Of a stretch of 64,000 bases of DNA, positions 23,283-30,931 are shown one piece after another. Under the pieces are notes generated by a model. That model saw nothing but the letters and a program-made list of their open reading frames with translations, was not told the DNA's origin and did not search any database. The stretch lies in contig NZ_CP022685.1 of NCBI RefSeq assembly GCF_002556545.1, positions 62,001-126,000 of the forward strand, read 5' to 3'. The DNA comes from Streptomyces formicae (GTDB lineage: Bacteria > Actinomycetota > Actinomycetes > Streptomycetales > Streptomycetaceae). Each line of letters starts with the position of its first letter. The stretch's first letter is position 1. Both the position numbers and the translations under genes were made by a program.

Positions 23283-25303
23283 CCGCCCACCTGCTCTCCG
23301 GCGCCCCCGAATCCGCCACGGACCGCACGGTCGTCGGCGAGAACCTGTCCCTGCCGCTCTTCCGCACGCTCTCGGGCGTCCTCGCGGGGCACCAGTACCT
23401 CAAGGTCGTCGTCGACCGCGCCGAGGACACCTGGCACCTGCTGGACACCGCCGCCCACCCCTTCCACGTCAACTACGTCGCCACCCGCGTCCTGGGCATG
23501 GAACTGGCCGCCCTCGACGCCGACCTGGACGCGTTCAACGCCTCCGTCTACACCGACCCCGGGCGACGCTTCCTGCTCGGCGTGCTGTCCCTGCACGCCG
23601 AACAGGACGCGGAGGGCCGCGAGCGCCCCTTCCTCGTCCTGGAGACCACCGAGGCCGACACCATGCACGGTGACCTCCTCGCCTGGTTCTACGAGTACGT
23701 GCGCCTCCGCGTCGACGGCCGTCTGCCGCTGCTGCTCAAGCCCGCCAACCACGGGCAGGAGGAGGAGCTGGCCGCGATCAGCGAACAGCGCGTGCCGCGC
23801 ATCCTCAGCCACGAACTCTTCGGCACCAGGAACAGGACCCCGCTCAACTCCGGCGAGGCCACCGGGCGGCTGCGGTTCTTCCGTACGCACCAGGAGTACG
23901 CGGCGGCCGAGGCCGGGCTCGGCTGGGCCGACATCGTCGCCATGCCGTGCCTGCCGGACGACGTGCCCCGGGTCGCCGGGTTCCTCAACACCGCGCCGAT
24001 CACGCCGCTTTCGCACACCAACGTCCTGGCCTCCGGGTGGGGCATACCCAACGCGATCGTGCGCGACCTGGAGCAGCTCGTCGAGCGTGATGCGCTGGAC
24101 GGCGCGTGGGTGCGCTACCAGGTGCGCGAGGACGAGATCTCCCTGGAACGCCTCGACCACGAGCCGGTGTTGCGGGCCCCGTCCTGGCACCAGCAGCGCA
24201 TCCGCCTCGAACCGCCCCTGCTCGAGGACACTCCGGTCCTCGCCCTGCACCGGCTCCGCGGCACCGACCGGGGCCGGTACGGCACCAAGGCGGCCAACCT
24301 CGGCGAGCTGCACCACGTGCTCGACAGCCGCACGGCCGACCTGACGGCCTTCCACCGGCAGCCGCGCCCGCCCCGCGACAACCTGTGCGGGCACCTCGCG
24401 GCACGGCTCGGTCTGAAGGAGCCCACCGGGGAGGAACTGCGCGCCGCCGCGGCCCGGTTCGTGGCCTCGACGGTCGGCGCCCCCGCGGGCGTCGCGCTCC
24501 CCTTCGCGCTGCAGCAGAACTTCCTCGCCTCCTCGCCCCCTCTCCAGCAGGGCATCGGCAAGCTCAAGATGGCGCTGGAACTCGACGCCACCGACGCCCT
24601 GGACGCGCTCTGCCTGCAGTTGCAGCACCTCATCCGGCACACGCCCGTTCCCGAGTCCGTCACCCGGCAGATCAACCAGGCGTTCCCCGCAGCCGCGGCC
24701 CCGGGCGGCCGCCTCGTGGTGCGCTCCTCGTCCAACGCCGAGGACCTGCCCGGGTTCTCCGCGGCGGGCGTCTACGACTCGGTCACCACCGTCCACGGCA
24801 CCGAGGAACTCCTGGACGCCGTGCGCCAGGTGTGGGCCTCGCTGGTCTCGCCCCGCAGCGTGCGCCTGCGCCACCAGGTCGGCATCTCCCTCGACGACAC
24901 GTACATGGGCGTGATCATCCAGGAGTACGTGCCCGCCTCCCTCGGCGGCGTCCTCGTCACCTGTAACCCGACGCGCGACCAGGACTTCCGCAACGTCTAC
25001 CTCAACTGCTCGCCCGGCTCACCGGAGCAGGTGGTCGACGGCTCGGTGCTGCCGCAGCAGTACCTGTACAACACGGTGGAGGGCGGGGGCCGTACGGTCG
25101 CCCTCGGTTCCTGGGGCGAGCCGCTGTCCGCCGCGACCCGGGCCCGGCTCGCGGACCTGTCCCTGACCGGGCGGCTCCTCCAGTCCCACTTCAGCGGCCC
25201 GGCGTCCGGCGGGGCCGACGTCGACAAGCCGCTGGACATCGAGTGGCTGATGACCGAGCAGGGTGACTTCCGGCTGGTCCAGATCCGCCCGTACGCGCTG
25301 TGA
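23279..25303 (+). CDS. Dikinase-like protein: swivelling phosphohistidine domain followed by PPDK/PEPS-type ATP-binding domain
   Basis: A 674-residue enzyme. Residues 1-200 are an unassigned domain. A swivelling phosphohistidine domain follows with TPLSHTNVLASGWGIPNA near residue 245 (catalytic His in SHTN). The C-terminal half is the ATP-binding domain of pyruvate phosphate dikinase/PEP synthase: GTKAANLGEL near 334, VRSSSNAEDLPGFSAAGVYDS-type loop near 481 and the closing EWLM...LVQIRP. The PEP/pyruvate TIM barrel is absent and the domain order is that of glucan water dikinases rather than PEP synthase. It probably transfers the beta-phosphate of ATP to an unknown acceptor. Coupled by 4-bp overlaps to the ATP-grasp gene before it and the MFS gene after it. 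Confidence 0.8.
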   Translation: MTAHLLSGAPESATDRTVVGENLSLPLFRTLSGVLAGHQYLKVVVDRAEDTWHLLDTAAHPFHVNYVATRVLGMELAALDADLDAFNASVYTDPGRRFLLGVLSLHAEQDAEGRERPFLVLETTEADTMHGDLLAWFYEYVRLRVDGRLPLLLKPANHGQEEELAAISEQRVPRILSHELFGTRNRTPLNSGEATGRLRFFRTHQEYAAAEAGLGWADIVAMPCLPDDVPRVAGFLNTAPITPLSHTNVLASGWGIPNAIVRDLEQLVERDALDGAWVRYQVREDEISLERLDHEPVLRAPSWHQQRIRLEPPLLEDTPVLALHRLRGTDRGRYGTKAANLGELHHVLDSRTADLTAFHRQPRPPRDNLCGHLAARLGLKEPTGEELRAAAARFVASTVGAPAGVALPFALQQNFLASSPPLQQGIGKLKMALELDATDALDALCLQLQHLIRHTPVPESVTRQINQAFPAAAAPGGRLVVRSSSNAEDLPGFSAAGVYDSVTTVHGTEELLDAVRQVWASLVSPRSVRLRHQVGISLDDTYMGVIIQEYVPASLGGVLVTCNPTRDQDFRNVYLNCSPGSPEQVVDGSVLPQQYLYNTVEGGGRTVALGSWGEPLSAATRARLADLSLTGRLLQSHFSGPASGGADVDKPLDIEWLMTEQGDFRLVQIRPYAL

Positions 25304-26688
25304 GGCCGCGCGTGCGCCGCTCACCCACCGGGGCGGGCGGCGGCCTGACGGACACCGCCCGCCGGATCATCCGGCTCAACTACGGCTTCCAGCTGCTGTT
25401 CAACCTGCTGTGGTGGATGCCGGTGTTCTACGCCTACCAAAAGACGGCGGGGCTGACGGACGCCGAGATCTTCGGCATCCAGAGCATCTACTACGTGGCG
25501 TTCTGCCTGTTCGAGATCCCGACGGGACTGATCGCCGACCGGATCGGCACCCGCAACTGCCTGCGGGCCGGGGCGGTGGTCATGACCGCAGCCAACCTCG
25601 CTCCGGTGTTCAGCGCCTCGTACACCGGGTTCCTCGTGCACTTCCTCGCCATCGCCGCGGGCCGCTCGCTCACCTCGGGCGCGGCCAGCGCGTATCTGTA
25701 CGACGGGCTGCGGGCCGAGAAGTGCGACGAGCACTACCTGAAGGCGGAAGGCACCGCGCGCGCCCTGGGTCTTGCGGCGAAGGTGGTGTGCTGGCCGCTG
25801 GTCGGCCCGTTGATGGCCCTCGCCCACGCGGCCCCCTATCTGCTCAGCGCGGTCAGCGCGGCGGGCTCGCTGGCGTGCGCCGTCGCGCTGCCCCGGCTCG
25901 CCGGAGCGGGCGACGGCGGCAACGGCAGCGGGAAGGCCGCCGACCGGTCGGACGGCGGGCGCAGGGGCGGCGCCTTCCTGCGGGACGCGGGCGCGGCCCT
26001 GCGCTGTGTGGCCTCCTCGCGGTGGCTGGCCCTGGTCATGGTCCAGGGCGTGGCCGTCTTCACGCTCTCCCGGATCTGCCAGGTCAACCTCTTCCAGCCG
26101 ATCCTGCTCGACCACGGCATCGCGGAGGCCTCGCACGGCGGGGTGCTCGCCGCGATGACGGTGGCGGAGGCGGTGGGCTCGGCCCGGCCGCAGTGGCTCA
26201 GCCGCCGCCTCACCCCGGTGGCCTGGGTCTCCCTGCTCAGCCTCGTGCTCGCGGGCAGCCTGGCGGGCATGGCCTTCGGCGGACCGTGGTCCGTGGTGGC
26301 GCTGCTCTGCCTGTTCGCCGCCGCGACCGGATTCGCCTACCCGGTCCAGCGCAAGCTGGTGAACGACGCCGTACCCGCGCACGCCCCGCGCGCGACGCTC
26401 CTCTCGGTCGAGAGCATCGTGGACCGCGCGGTGTGCGCACTCGCCGCGGTCGCCGTGGGCGCGTACGTCTCCGCCGGGCACCTGGACGCGCTGCTGCTGC
26501 ACAGCGCGCTGGCGACGGCGCTCCTACTCGGGGGCTTCCAACTGGGCCTGCACAGTGGGGTCATGAAGGGTAGTCAGGAATCGGCACCCGGCGGTGTCCC
26601 GGTCGTGACGCAAGACGCCGGGGGAACGGACGGTGAAGCCTTCCGCGCCGCTCCCGGGGCCGAATCCGGCAGGGCGCGGCGCGGATGA
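25300..26688 (+). CDS. MFS transporter, probable exporter of the ATP-grasp/dikinase operon
   Basis: A 462-residue membrane protein with about 12 helices. After the first helix pair comes the MFS loop motif A variant GLIADRIGTRNCLRAG between helices 2 and 3; a central hydrophilic loop with GAGDGGNGSG separates the halves, and PVQRKLVNDAV marks the equivalent loop late in the second half. The GTG start overlaps the dikinase stop (GTGA), so it is the third coupled gene of the operon. Export or self-resistance for the operon product is the likely role; substrate unknown. It ends 20 bp from the convergent HAD-like gene. Confidence 0.88.
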   Translation: MRPRVRRSPTGAGGGLTDTARRIIRLNYGFQLLFNLLWWMPVFYAYQKTAGLTDAEIFGIQSIYYVAFCLFEIPTGLIADRIGTRNCLRAGAVVMTAANLAPVFSASYTGFLVHFLAIAAGRSLTSGAASAYLYDGLRAEKCDEHYLKAEGTARALGLAAKVVCWPLVGPLMALAHAAPYLLSAVSAAGSLACAVALPRLAGAGDGGNGSGKAADRSDGGRRGGAFLRDAGAALRCVASSRWLALVMVQGVAVFTLSRICQVNLFQPILLDHGIAEASHGGVLAAMTVAEAVGSARPQWLSRRLTPVAWVSLLSLVLAGSLAGMAFGGPWSVVALLCLFAAATGFAYPVQRKLVNDAVPAHAPRATLLSVESIVDRAVCALAAVAVGAYVSAGHLDALLLHSALATALLLGGFQLGLHSGVMKGSQESAPGGVPVVTQDAGGTDGEAFRAAPGAESGRARRG

Positions 26689-26708
26689 CACAGCGGGTGA
26701 CGTAGGGG

Positions 26709-27365
26709 TCAGCGCGGGCGGTGACCGAGGAGTTCGATGAGCCCGACCGGGAGGTACGTCGGCCGGTGGGGCCGGTCGATCTGGTACGCCAGGTAGCCGA
26801 GCGAGGCCGCGACGTCGACCTCGCCGGCCGTCTCCGCCTGGTAGACGAGGCGGCATCCGCCCGAGAGGTCCTTCGCGCGCTGCCACAGCACCGGAGACGG
26901 CTTCCGTTCCGCTTCCGTCCGGGGCGTCAGGATCCGGTCGCCGAAGTCCTTCCAGGCGAAGGAGGCCGGACCCTGCCAGGTGGCGTCGACCTCGCTCCTC
27001 AACCGGGCGGCGCGCTCGGCGTCGGTCGCGCCCCAGGAAGGCGGCACGTTGGTGATCAGGCCGACCTTGATGTGCCGTGCGCGCAGGGAACGCAGGTAGG
27101 CGGCCGCGCCGGGGTGGTAGCTGGTGCCGCCGTCGTCCGCGGTGTGCACCAGCGTCTCGCCCAGGTCGAAGTACACGACGGGGCAGGCGCGTTCGACGCC
27201 CACCCGCTCGACGGATCCGCGTGCCGCGCCGCCCGTCGCGGATGCGGGTGCGGGTGCGGGTGCGGCCGCACCCGCATCCGCCGTCGCGCAGAGCACGGTC
27301 GACGCCAAGGCCGCGCCGAGCGCGAGGCTCATCCGGACCGGTCCCCTCGATACGGATCTGTACAT
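26709..27365 (-). CDS. Exported HAD-like protein
   Basis: A 218-residue protein with a signal peptide (hydrophobic MSLALGAALASTVLC, cleavage near ADAGAA) followed by an Ala/Pro linker and a HAD-like core. Motif I is VYFDLGETL, with the first Asp present but the second Asp of DxDx[TV] replaced by Gly, so phosphatase activity is doubtful. GLITNVPPSW looks like motif II (Thr) and RKPSPVLWQRA like motif III (Lys). ATG 27365 is preceded by GGGAGAAGGG; an upstream ATG adds ten codons. The linker DNA includes a perfect 20-bp palindrome (27256-27275). Function unknown. Confidence 0.72.
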   Translation of the reverse strand: MYRSVSRGPVRMSLALGAALASTVLCATADAGAAAPAPAPASATGGAARGSVERVGVERACPVVYFDLGETLVHTADDGGTSYHPGAAAYLRSLRARHIKVGLITNVPPSWGATDAERAARLRSEVDATWQGPASFAWKDFGDRILTPRTEAERKPSPVLWQRAKDLSGGCRLVYQAETAGEVDVAASLGYLAYQIDRPHRPTYLPVGLIELLGHRPR

Positions 27366-27583
27366 GGAGTTGTCGCCCTTCTCCCGGCGCATCACGAGGA
27401 TGCGCGGACGTCCCGTGGCTGTCCGGCCGTTCGCCGTCGATCCCCCGCGATCTACCCCTCAACACCACTCGCCACTCGGGGTGCGGGCCCTCACGAGTCG
27501 ACGAGGAGGCGCGCGAAGGTCGGCACCGACCGCTGAATACGGTAGGGGAGAGCGGTTGTTGGTGGGCGAGAGGGCGAGAAGAC

Positions 27584-28249
27584 GTGGACGTGTACGAAGC
27601 CGTGGACAGTCGCCGGGCAGTGCGGGCGTTCACCGATGAGCCGGTGCCCAAGGAGACACTCGAACGAGTGCTGGCCGCCGCTACGCGGGCTCCGTCGAGC
27701 GGGAACCTCCAGCCGTGGCACGTGTACGTCGTCACCGGCGAGCCCCTGGCCGAGCTCAAGAAGCGCGCGACGGCCAGGGCACGGGCCGGGGACCCGGGTG
27801 ACGAGCGGGAGTACCCGATGCACCCGGCCGACCTGGCCTCGCCGTATCTGGACCGTTTCGCCGCCGCGGCCGCCCAGCGTTACGCGGCGCTGGGAATCGA
27901 GCGCGACGACCCCGACAGGCCCAGAAAGATCGCCGCCTTGAACACGGACGCGTTCGGGGCACCCGTCGTCCTGTTCTGCTACCTCGACCGCGCGATGGGA
28001 CCGGGGCAGTGGGCGGACGCGGGGATGTACTTGCAGACGGTCATGCTGCTGCTGCGGGCCGAGGGGCTGCACAGCTGCCCTCAGGTGATGTGGACGATGT
28101 ACCGCGAGACCGTCGCCCGGGCGGTCGGAGCCGATGAGGGGCTCGCGCTGCTCTGTGGTGTCGCCGTCGGATTCGAGAAGGAGGGCGTCCCCCGACTGCG
28201 CACCGGGCGGGCGGACATGACAGAGACGGTGAGCTTCATCGGCGGGTGA
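27584..28249 (+). CDS. Nitroreductase-family flavoprotein
   Basis: A 221-residue FMN-dependent oxidoreductase of the nitroreductase fold. The FMN-binding N-terminus AVDSRRAVRAFTDEPVP and the dimer-interface ATRAPSSGNLQPWHVYVV are standard, as are DAGMYLQTVMLLLRAEGLHSC-type helix residues and the C-terminal LLCGVAVGFEKEG. Such enzymes reduce nitro compounds, quinones or enones with NAD(P)H; physiological substrates vary. GTG 27584 gives the conserved N-terminus right after a GAGAAG site; a GTG two codons on is also possible. Stands alone. Confidence 0.9.
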   Translation: MDVYEAVDSRRAVRAFTDEPVPKETLERVLAAATRAPSSGNLQPWHVYVVTGEPLAELKKRATARARAGDPGDEREYPMHPADLASPYLDRFAAAAAQRYAALGIERDDPDRPRKIAALNTDAFGAPVVLFCYLDRAMGPGQWADAGMYLQTVMLLLRAEGLHSCPQVMWTMYRETVARAVGADEGLALLCGVAVGFEKEGVPRLRTGRADMTETVSFIGG

Positions 28250-28273
28250 CCGCCGTCGCTGGCGTGCGGCCGG

Positions 28274-28642
28274 TCAGGCGCGGTCGTGGAGCGTGACGTG
28301 GTAGCCGTCGGGGTCGGCGAAGGCGAAGGTGCGGCCGAAGGGTCCGTCTATCGGTGCGGAGACGATGGTGTGACCGTCGGCGACGAGTGCGTCGTGGATG
28401 GCCTGGACGCCGGTGGCGTGGAGCCAGATCGCGGCGCCGATGCCGGGCTGGGGAACGGATGCGAGATCGGTGCCGGGAATGACGTCGCGGAGCGCGAACG
28501 CGATCGGCTTCGTCTCGAACACGACGGCGTGCGGAGGTCCGGCCTGCGAGCGGACGAGGCCGAGGTACTGCTCGTAGAACGCCTGTGAAGCGTCGAGGTC
28601 GCGCACCTGGAGGGAGATGAAGTCAGGGCCGGTGACGGGCAT
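28274..28642 (-). CDS. VOC family protein under MarR control
   Basis: A 122-residue VOC/glyoxalase-fold protein: ISLQVRDLDASQAFYEQYLGL opens the first module, and AFADPDGYHVTLHD ends the second with the usual metal-site region. ATG 28642 follows AAGGAG; a longer reading frame runs back through the operators and is not used. It is divergent from a MarR repressor gene, with two perfect palindromes between them, so it is very likely repressed by that protein and induced by a small molecule it may bind or modify. Confidence 0.88.
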   Translation of the reverse strand: MPVTGPDFISLQVRDLDASQAFYEQYLGLVRSQAGPPHAVVFETKPIAFALRDVIPGTDLASVPQPGIGAAIWLHATGVQAIHDALVADGHTIVSAPIDGPFGRTFAFADPDGYHVTLHDRA

Positions 28643-28660
28643 GATGATGCTCCTTCTCTT

Positions 28661-28680
28661 CGTGTCAGGTTTCTGACACG
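28661..28680. promoter_or_regulatory. MarR operator 1
   Basis: CGTGTCAG-GTTT-CTGACACG, a perfect 8-bp dyad with a 4-bp centre, 19 bp before the VOC start. Core TGTCAG-N4-CTGACA is shared with operator 2. Confidence 0.75.
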
Positions 28681-28689
28681 CACCACGGT

Positions 28690-28707
28690 ATGTCAGACTT
28701 CTGACAT
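28690..28707. promoter_or_regulatory. MarR operator 2
   Basis: ATGTCAG-ACTT-CTGACAT, perfect 7-bp dyad with a 4-bp centre, 28 bp centre to centre from operator 1. It overlaps the MarR start codon at 28706, which suggests a leaderless transcript or translation-proximal autorepression. Confidence 0.75.
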
Positions 28708-29164
28708 GAGTCAAAGCGGTGCGGGCATCGACCTGGACAAATCACTGGGCTACTTGCTGAAAGAGGCTTCGAGCGCCCTGCGCGCGGCCATGGAGGAGGT
28801 GCTGCGACCCCTGGGGATGACCGTGACGCACTACTCCTGCCTCGAACTGCTCGCCCAACGGCCGGGCTTGTCGAACTCCGAGCTCGCGCGGGGCGCGTTC
28901 GTGACGCGGCAGTCGATGAACGTACTGCTCCAGGCACTGGAACGGGACGGCTACGTGACCAGGCCCACGGAGGCACCCGTCGGGAAGGCCCTTCCCGCGC
29001 GGCTCACACCTCGCGGTCGGCGCAGCCTGGAGAAGGCGACCGTGGCGGTACGGTCCGTCGAGGTCAGAATGCTGTCCGGCATGAGCGAGACGGAGCAGGC
29101 CGGCGCGTTCCGGATCTTGCAGAGCATGATCCACTCCCTGCGCGAGGGAAGCGACGGCGCCTAG
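28706..29164 (+). CDS. MarR-family transcriptional regulator
   Basis: A 152-residue winged-helix repressor. Helices around LSNSELARGAFVTRQSMNVLLQALERDGYVTR form the DNA-binding domain, with the wing TEAPVGKALPARLTPRGRRSLEKA. ATG 28706 is taken although no ribosome site precedes it; the start lies inside operator 2, so a leaderless mRNA is likely. It should repress itself and the divergent VOC gene through two TGTCAG-N4-CTGACA palindromes. The inducing ligand is unknown. Confidence 0.92.
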   Translation: MSQSGAGIDLDKSLGYLLKEASSALRAAMEEVLRPLGMTVTHYSCLELLAQRPGLSNSELARGAFVTRQSMNVLLQALERDGYVTRPTEAPVGKALPARLTPRGRRSLEKATVAVRSVEVRMLSGMSETEQAGAFRILQSMIHSLREGSDGA

Positions 29165-29179
29165 CTCGCACCTCGGACG

Positions 29180-29740
29180 TCAGCCCGTCGCCCTTCTCAG
29201 CTCGCGGCTTCCGGCCCGGTTCTTCGCGATGTTACGGATCTTCCTGCTGCTCCCCGACTCGGCGAGCAGGGCGAGTACGGCCAGCGACGTCGACCCGTCG
29301 GCGAGGACGCGCTGCATCCAGTCCGTGACCTTCGCCAACTCGACCGGCGTCGGCACATGACCGCCCTCGACGGTCAGAGAGAACAACCAGTCGTCGACGC
29401 GGCGGCGGATGAACTCGCGATACGCCGCCGTCTCGAGCGCGTCGATCTCCGGCAGCAGTTCGGCCGACCACTGCCGGAACTCGGCAGGGCCGGTCGCCTG
29501 CGCCGCGATCCCGTCCACGAGGGCGACCACCGCCGACTTGGCTCCCATCTCGTGGGGGTCGCGCAGGATCGCGGCCACGATCGCGCGGTCTCGGGCACGG
29601 CTCCGCGAGGAAGCGGCCACCAGGACGACGCGCCGGTACGCGGACGATCGCGCGTGCTCGTCCGCGACGGCGTCGTCGACGTCCACGTCGGCGATACCGG
29701 CCCCCGCCAGCAGCTCCGCCACATCGGAACGCAAGGTCAC
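29180..29740 (-). CDS. Hypothetical cytoplasmic protein
   Basis: A 186-residue protein I do not recognise. It is mostly alpha-helical, with an acidic N-terminal part (VDVDDAVADEHARSSAYRR), a repeated Arg-rich stretch SSRSRARDRAIVAAILRDP and the C-terminal LALLAESGSSRKIRNIAKNR, which looks like a basic tail. No signal peptide, membrane helix or catalytic motif is visible. GTG 29740 follows GGAGG; ATG codons further upstream lack support. It is convergent with the MarR gene, 15 bp away. Confidence 0.65.
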   Translation of the reverse strand: MTLRSDVAELLAGAGIADVDVDDAVADEHARSSAYRRVVLVAASSRSRARDRAIVAAILRDPHEMGAKSAVVALVDGIAAQATGPAEFRQWSAELLPEIDALETAAYREFIRRRVDDWLFSLTVEGGHVPTPVELAKVTDWMQRVLADGSTSLAVLALLAESGSSRKIRNIAKNRAGSRELRRATG

Positions 29741-29877
29741 CGCCTTGTCCCTCCTCACGGGGCCGGACTCCGCCTCGTGGGCATCTTCCCCCGGTCCGCA
29801 CGCCACTCCAAACGAAAAGGGTTCGGCCGCGTCCCGGCAGGGCCGCCGCTCCCCCGCGGCGGCGGCCCCGCTCCGGC

Positions 29878-30639
29878 TCAGCGCAGCCGGGTCGCGGCGT
29901 ACGCCTCGATGGCGGCCCGCTGGTACGCGGCCAGGCCCGGCGCGATCCCCTCGTAGGCCGCGCGCCAGTGCTCGTCCTCCACGCAGGTGCGCCCGATCGC
30001 GCAGTACTCCTCGGCGGTGGCCGCCCTGATCCGGGCCAGCGTCCGGTACTGGGCGTCGATCTCGGCCTGCACCTCATCGGCGTCGGCGGGCAGGCCGACG
30101 GCCAACAGCTCCGCAAGGCGGATCATCTGCGCCGTGCGCTCGCGCTCGTCGGCCTCGCGCTCGGCCGTGCTCATGGCCGCGGTGTGCCGCTCGACGGTCC
30201 CCACCAGCTCCGGGAAGCCGTGCAGGGCCTTCATGCAGTGGGCGGACCGGATGCCCTCGAACAGGTTCTCCGGTCGGCTGATGCTGATCATGTCTGTGCC
30301 GTCCTTCCTCGACTGCTCCAGTTCGGCGATCGTGCGGGCGACGGTGCCTGCCAGGACGTCCAGCCGGTCCCGCTCGGCGAGCAGTCGACGGCAATGCCCC
30401 CGCAGGGCCTCCAGCTCATCGACCTGCGCGGCCAGGATCCGGCCGATCTCAGGCAGCCCGAGGCCCAGCGCCCGCAGCACGAGCACCTGCTGCAACCGCA
30501 GCAGTTGCCGCTCCTCGTAGTAACGGTGGCCGTTGGCCCCGACCCAGGCCGGTGACAGCAGGTCGATGTCGTCGTAGTGCCGCAGCGTCCGGGCCGTCAC
30601 ACCCGACATCCGGGCGACTTCCGCGATCGGCCACGCCAT
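29878..30639 (-). CDS. MerR-family regulator with TipAS-like ligand-binding domain
   Basis: A 253-residue regulator. Residues about 1-70 are the MerR winged helix-turn-helix (IAEVARMSGVTARTLRHYDDIDLLSPAWVGANGHRYYEE), then a coiled coil (RGHCRRLLAERDRLDVLAGTVARTIAELEQSR in two blocks) and a C-terminal TipAS-type domain with ERERTAQMIRLAELLAVGLP, which in TipA binds thiopeptides and related multidrugs. ATG 30639 follows GGGAGG. MerR activators act on promoters with a 19-bp spacer; the promoter of the divergent aldo/keto reductase has 17 bp, so that gene need not be the target. Confidence 0.9.
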   Translation of the reverse strand: MAWPIAEVARMSGVTARTLRHYDDIDLLSPAWVGANGHRYYEERQLLRLQQVLVLRALGLGLPEIGRILAAQVDELEALRGHCRRLLAERDRLDVLAGTVARTIAELEQSRKDGTDMISISRPENLFEGIRSAHCMKALHGFPELVGTVERHTAAMSTAEREADERERTAQMIRLAELLAVGLPADADEVQAEIDAQYRTLARIRAATAEEYCAIGRTCVEDEHWRAAYEGIAPGLAAYQRAAIEAYAATRLR

Positions 30640-30800
30640 CGCCGCCTCCCTCACACGTGCTCCGCCGGGCCGGAATCTCCCGCCCTGTTCAGCACGGTAG
30701 AGGCTTCCGCTGCGGCAGCTTCAAGCCCCGGCTCCCGCTTCTTCACCGGCCCCGGGACGAGGGCGCGACACGTTACAGAGCGGGCGCACATAACCCGCCC

Positions 30801-30829
30801 TTGCAATAGCCCGCGCGCGCAAGTAATGT
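30801..30829 (+). promoter_or_regulatory. Candidate vegetative promoter of the aldo/keto reductase
   Basis: TTGCAA (30801-30806), 17-bp spacer, TAATGT (30824-30829), about 100 bp before the start at 30932. CTTGC...GCAAG arms surround the spacer. Assigned by eye only. Confidence 0.35.
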
Positions 30830-30931
30830 CGTCACACGTAAGGACGCCTGCCTCCAGCTACGGCGCTCCTCCGGGGCCACGTCGCCCCTCCCCCGCACAC
30901 TCCACCCCCACACCGCGTAAGGGCATCGCTC

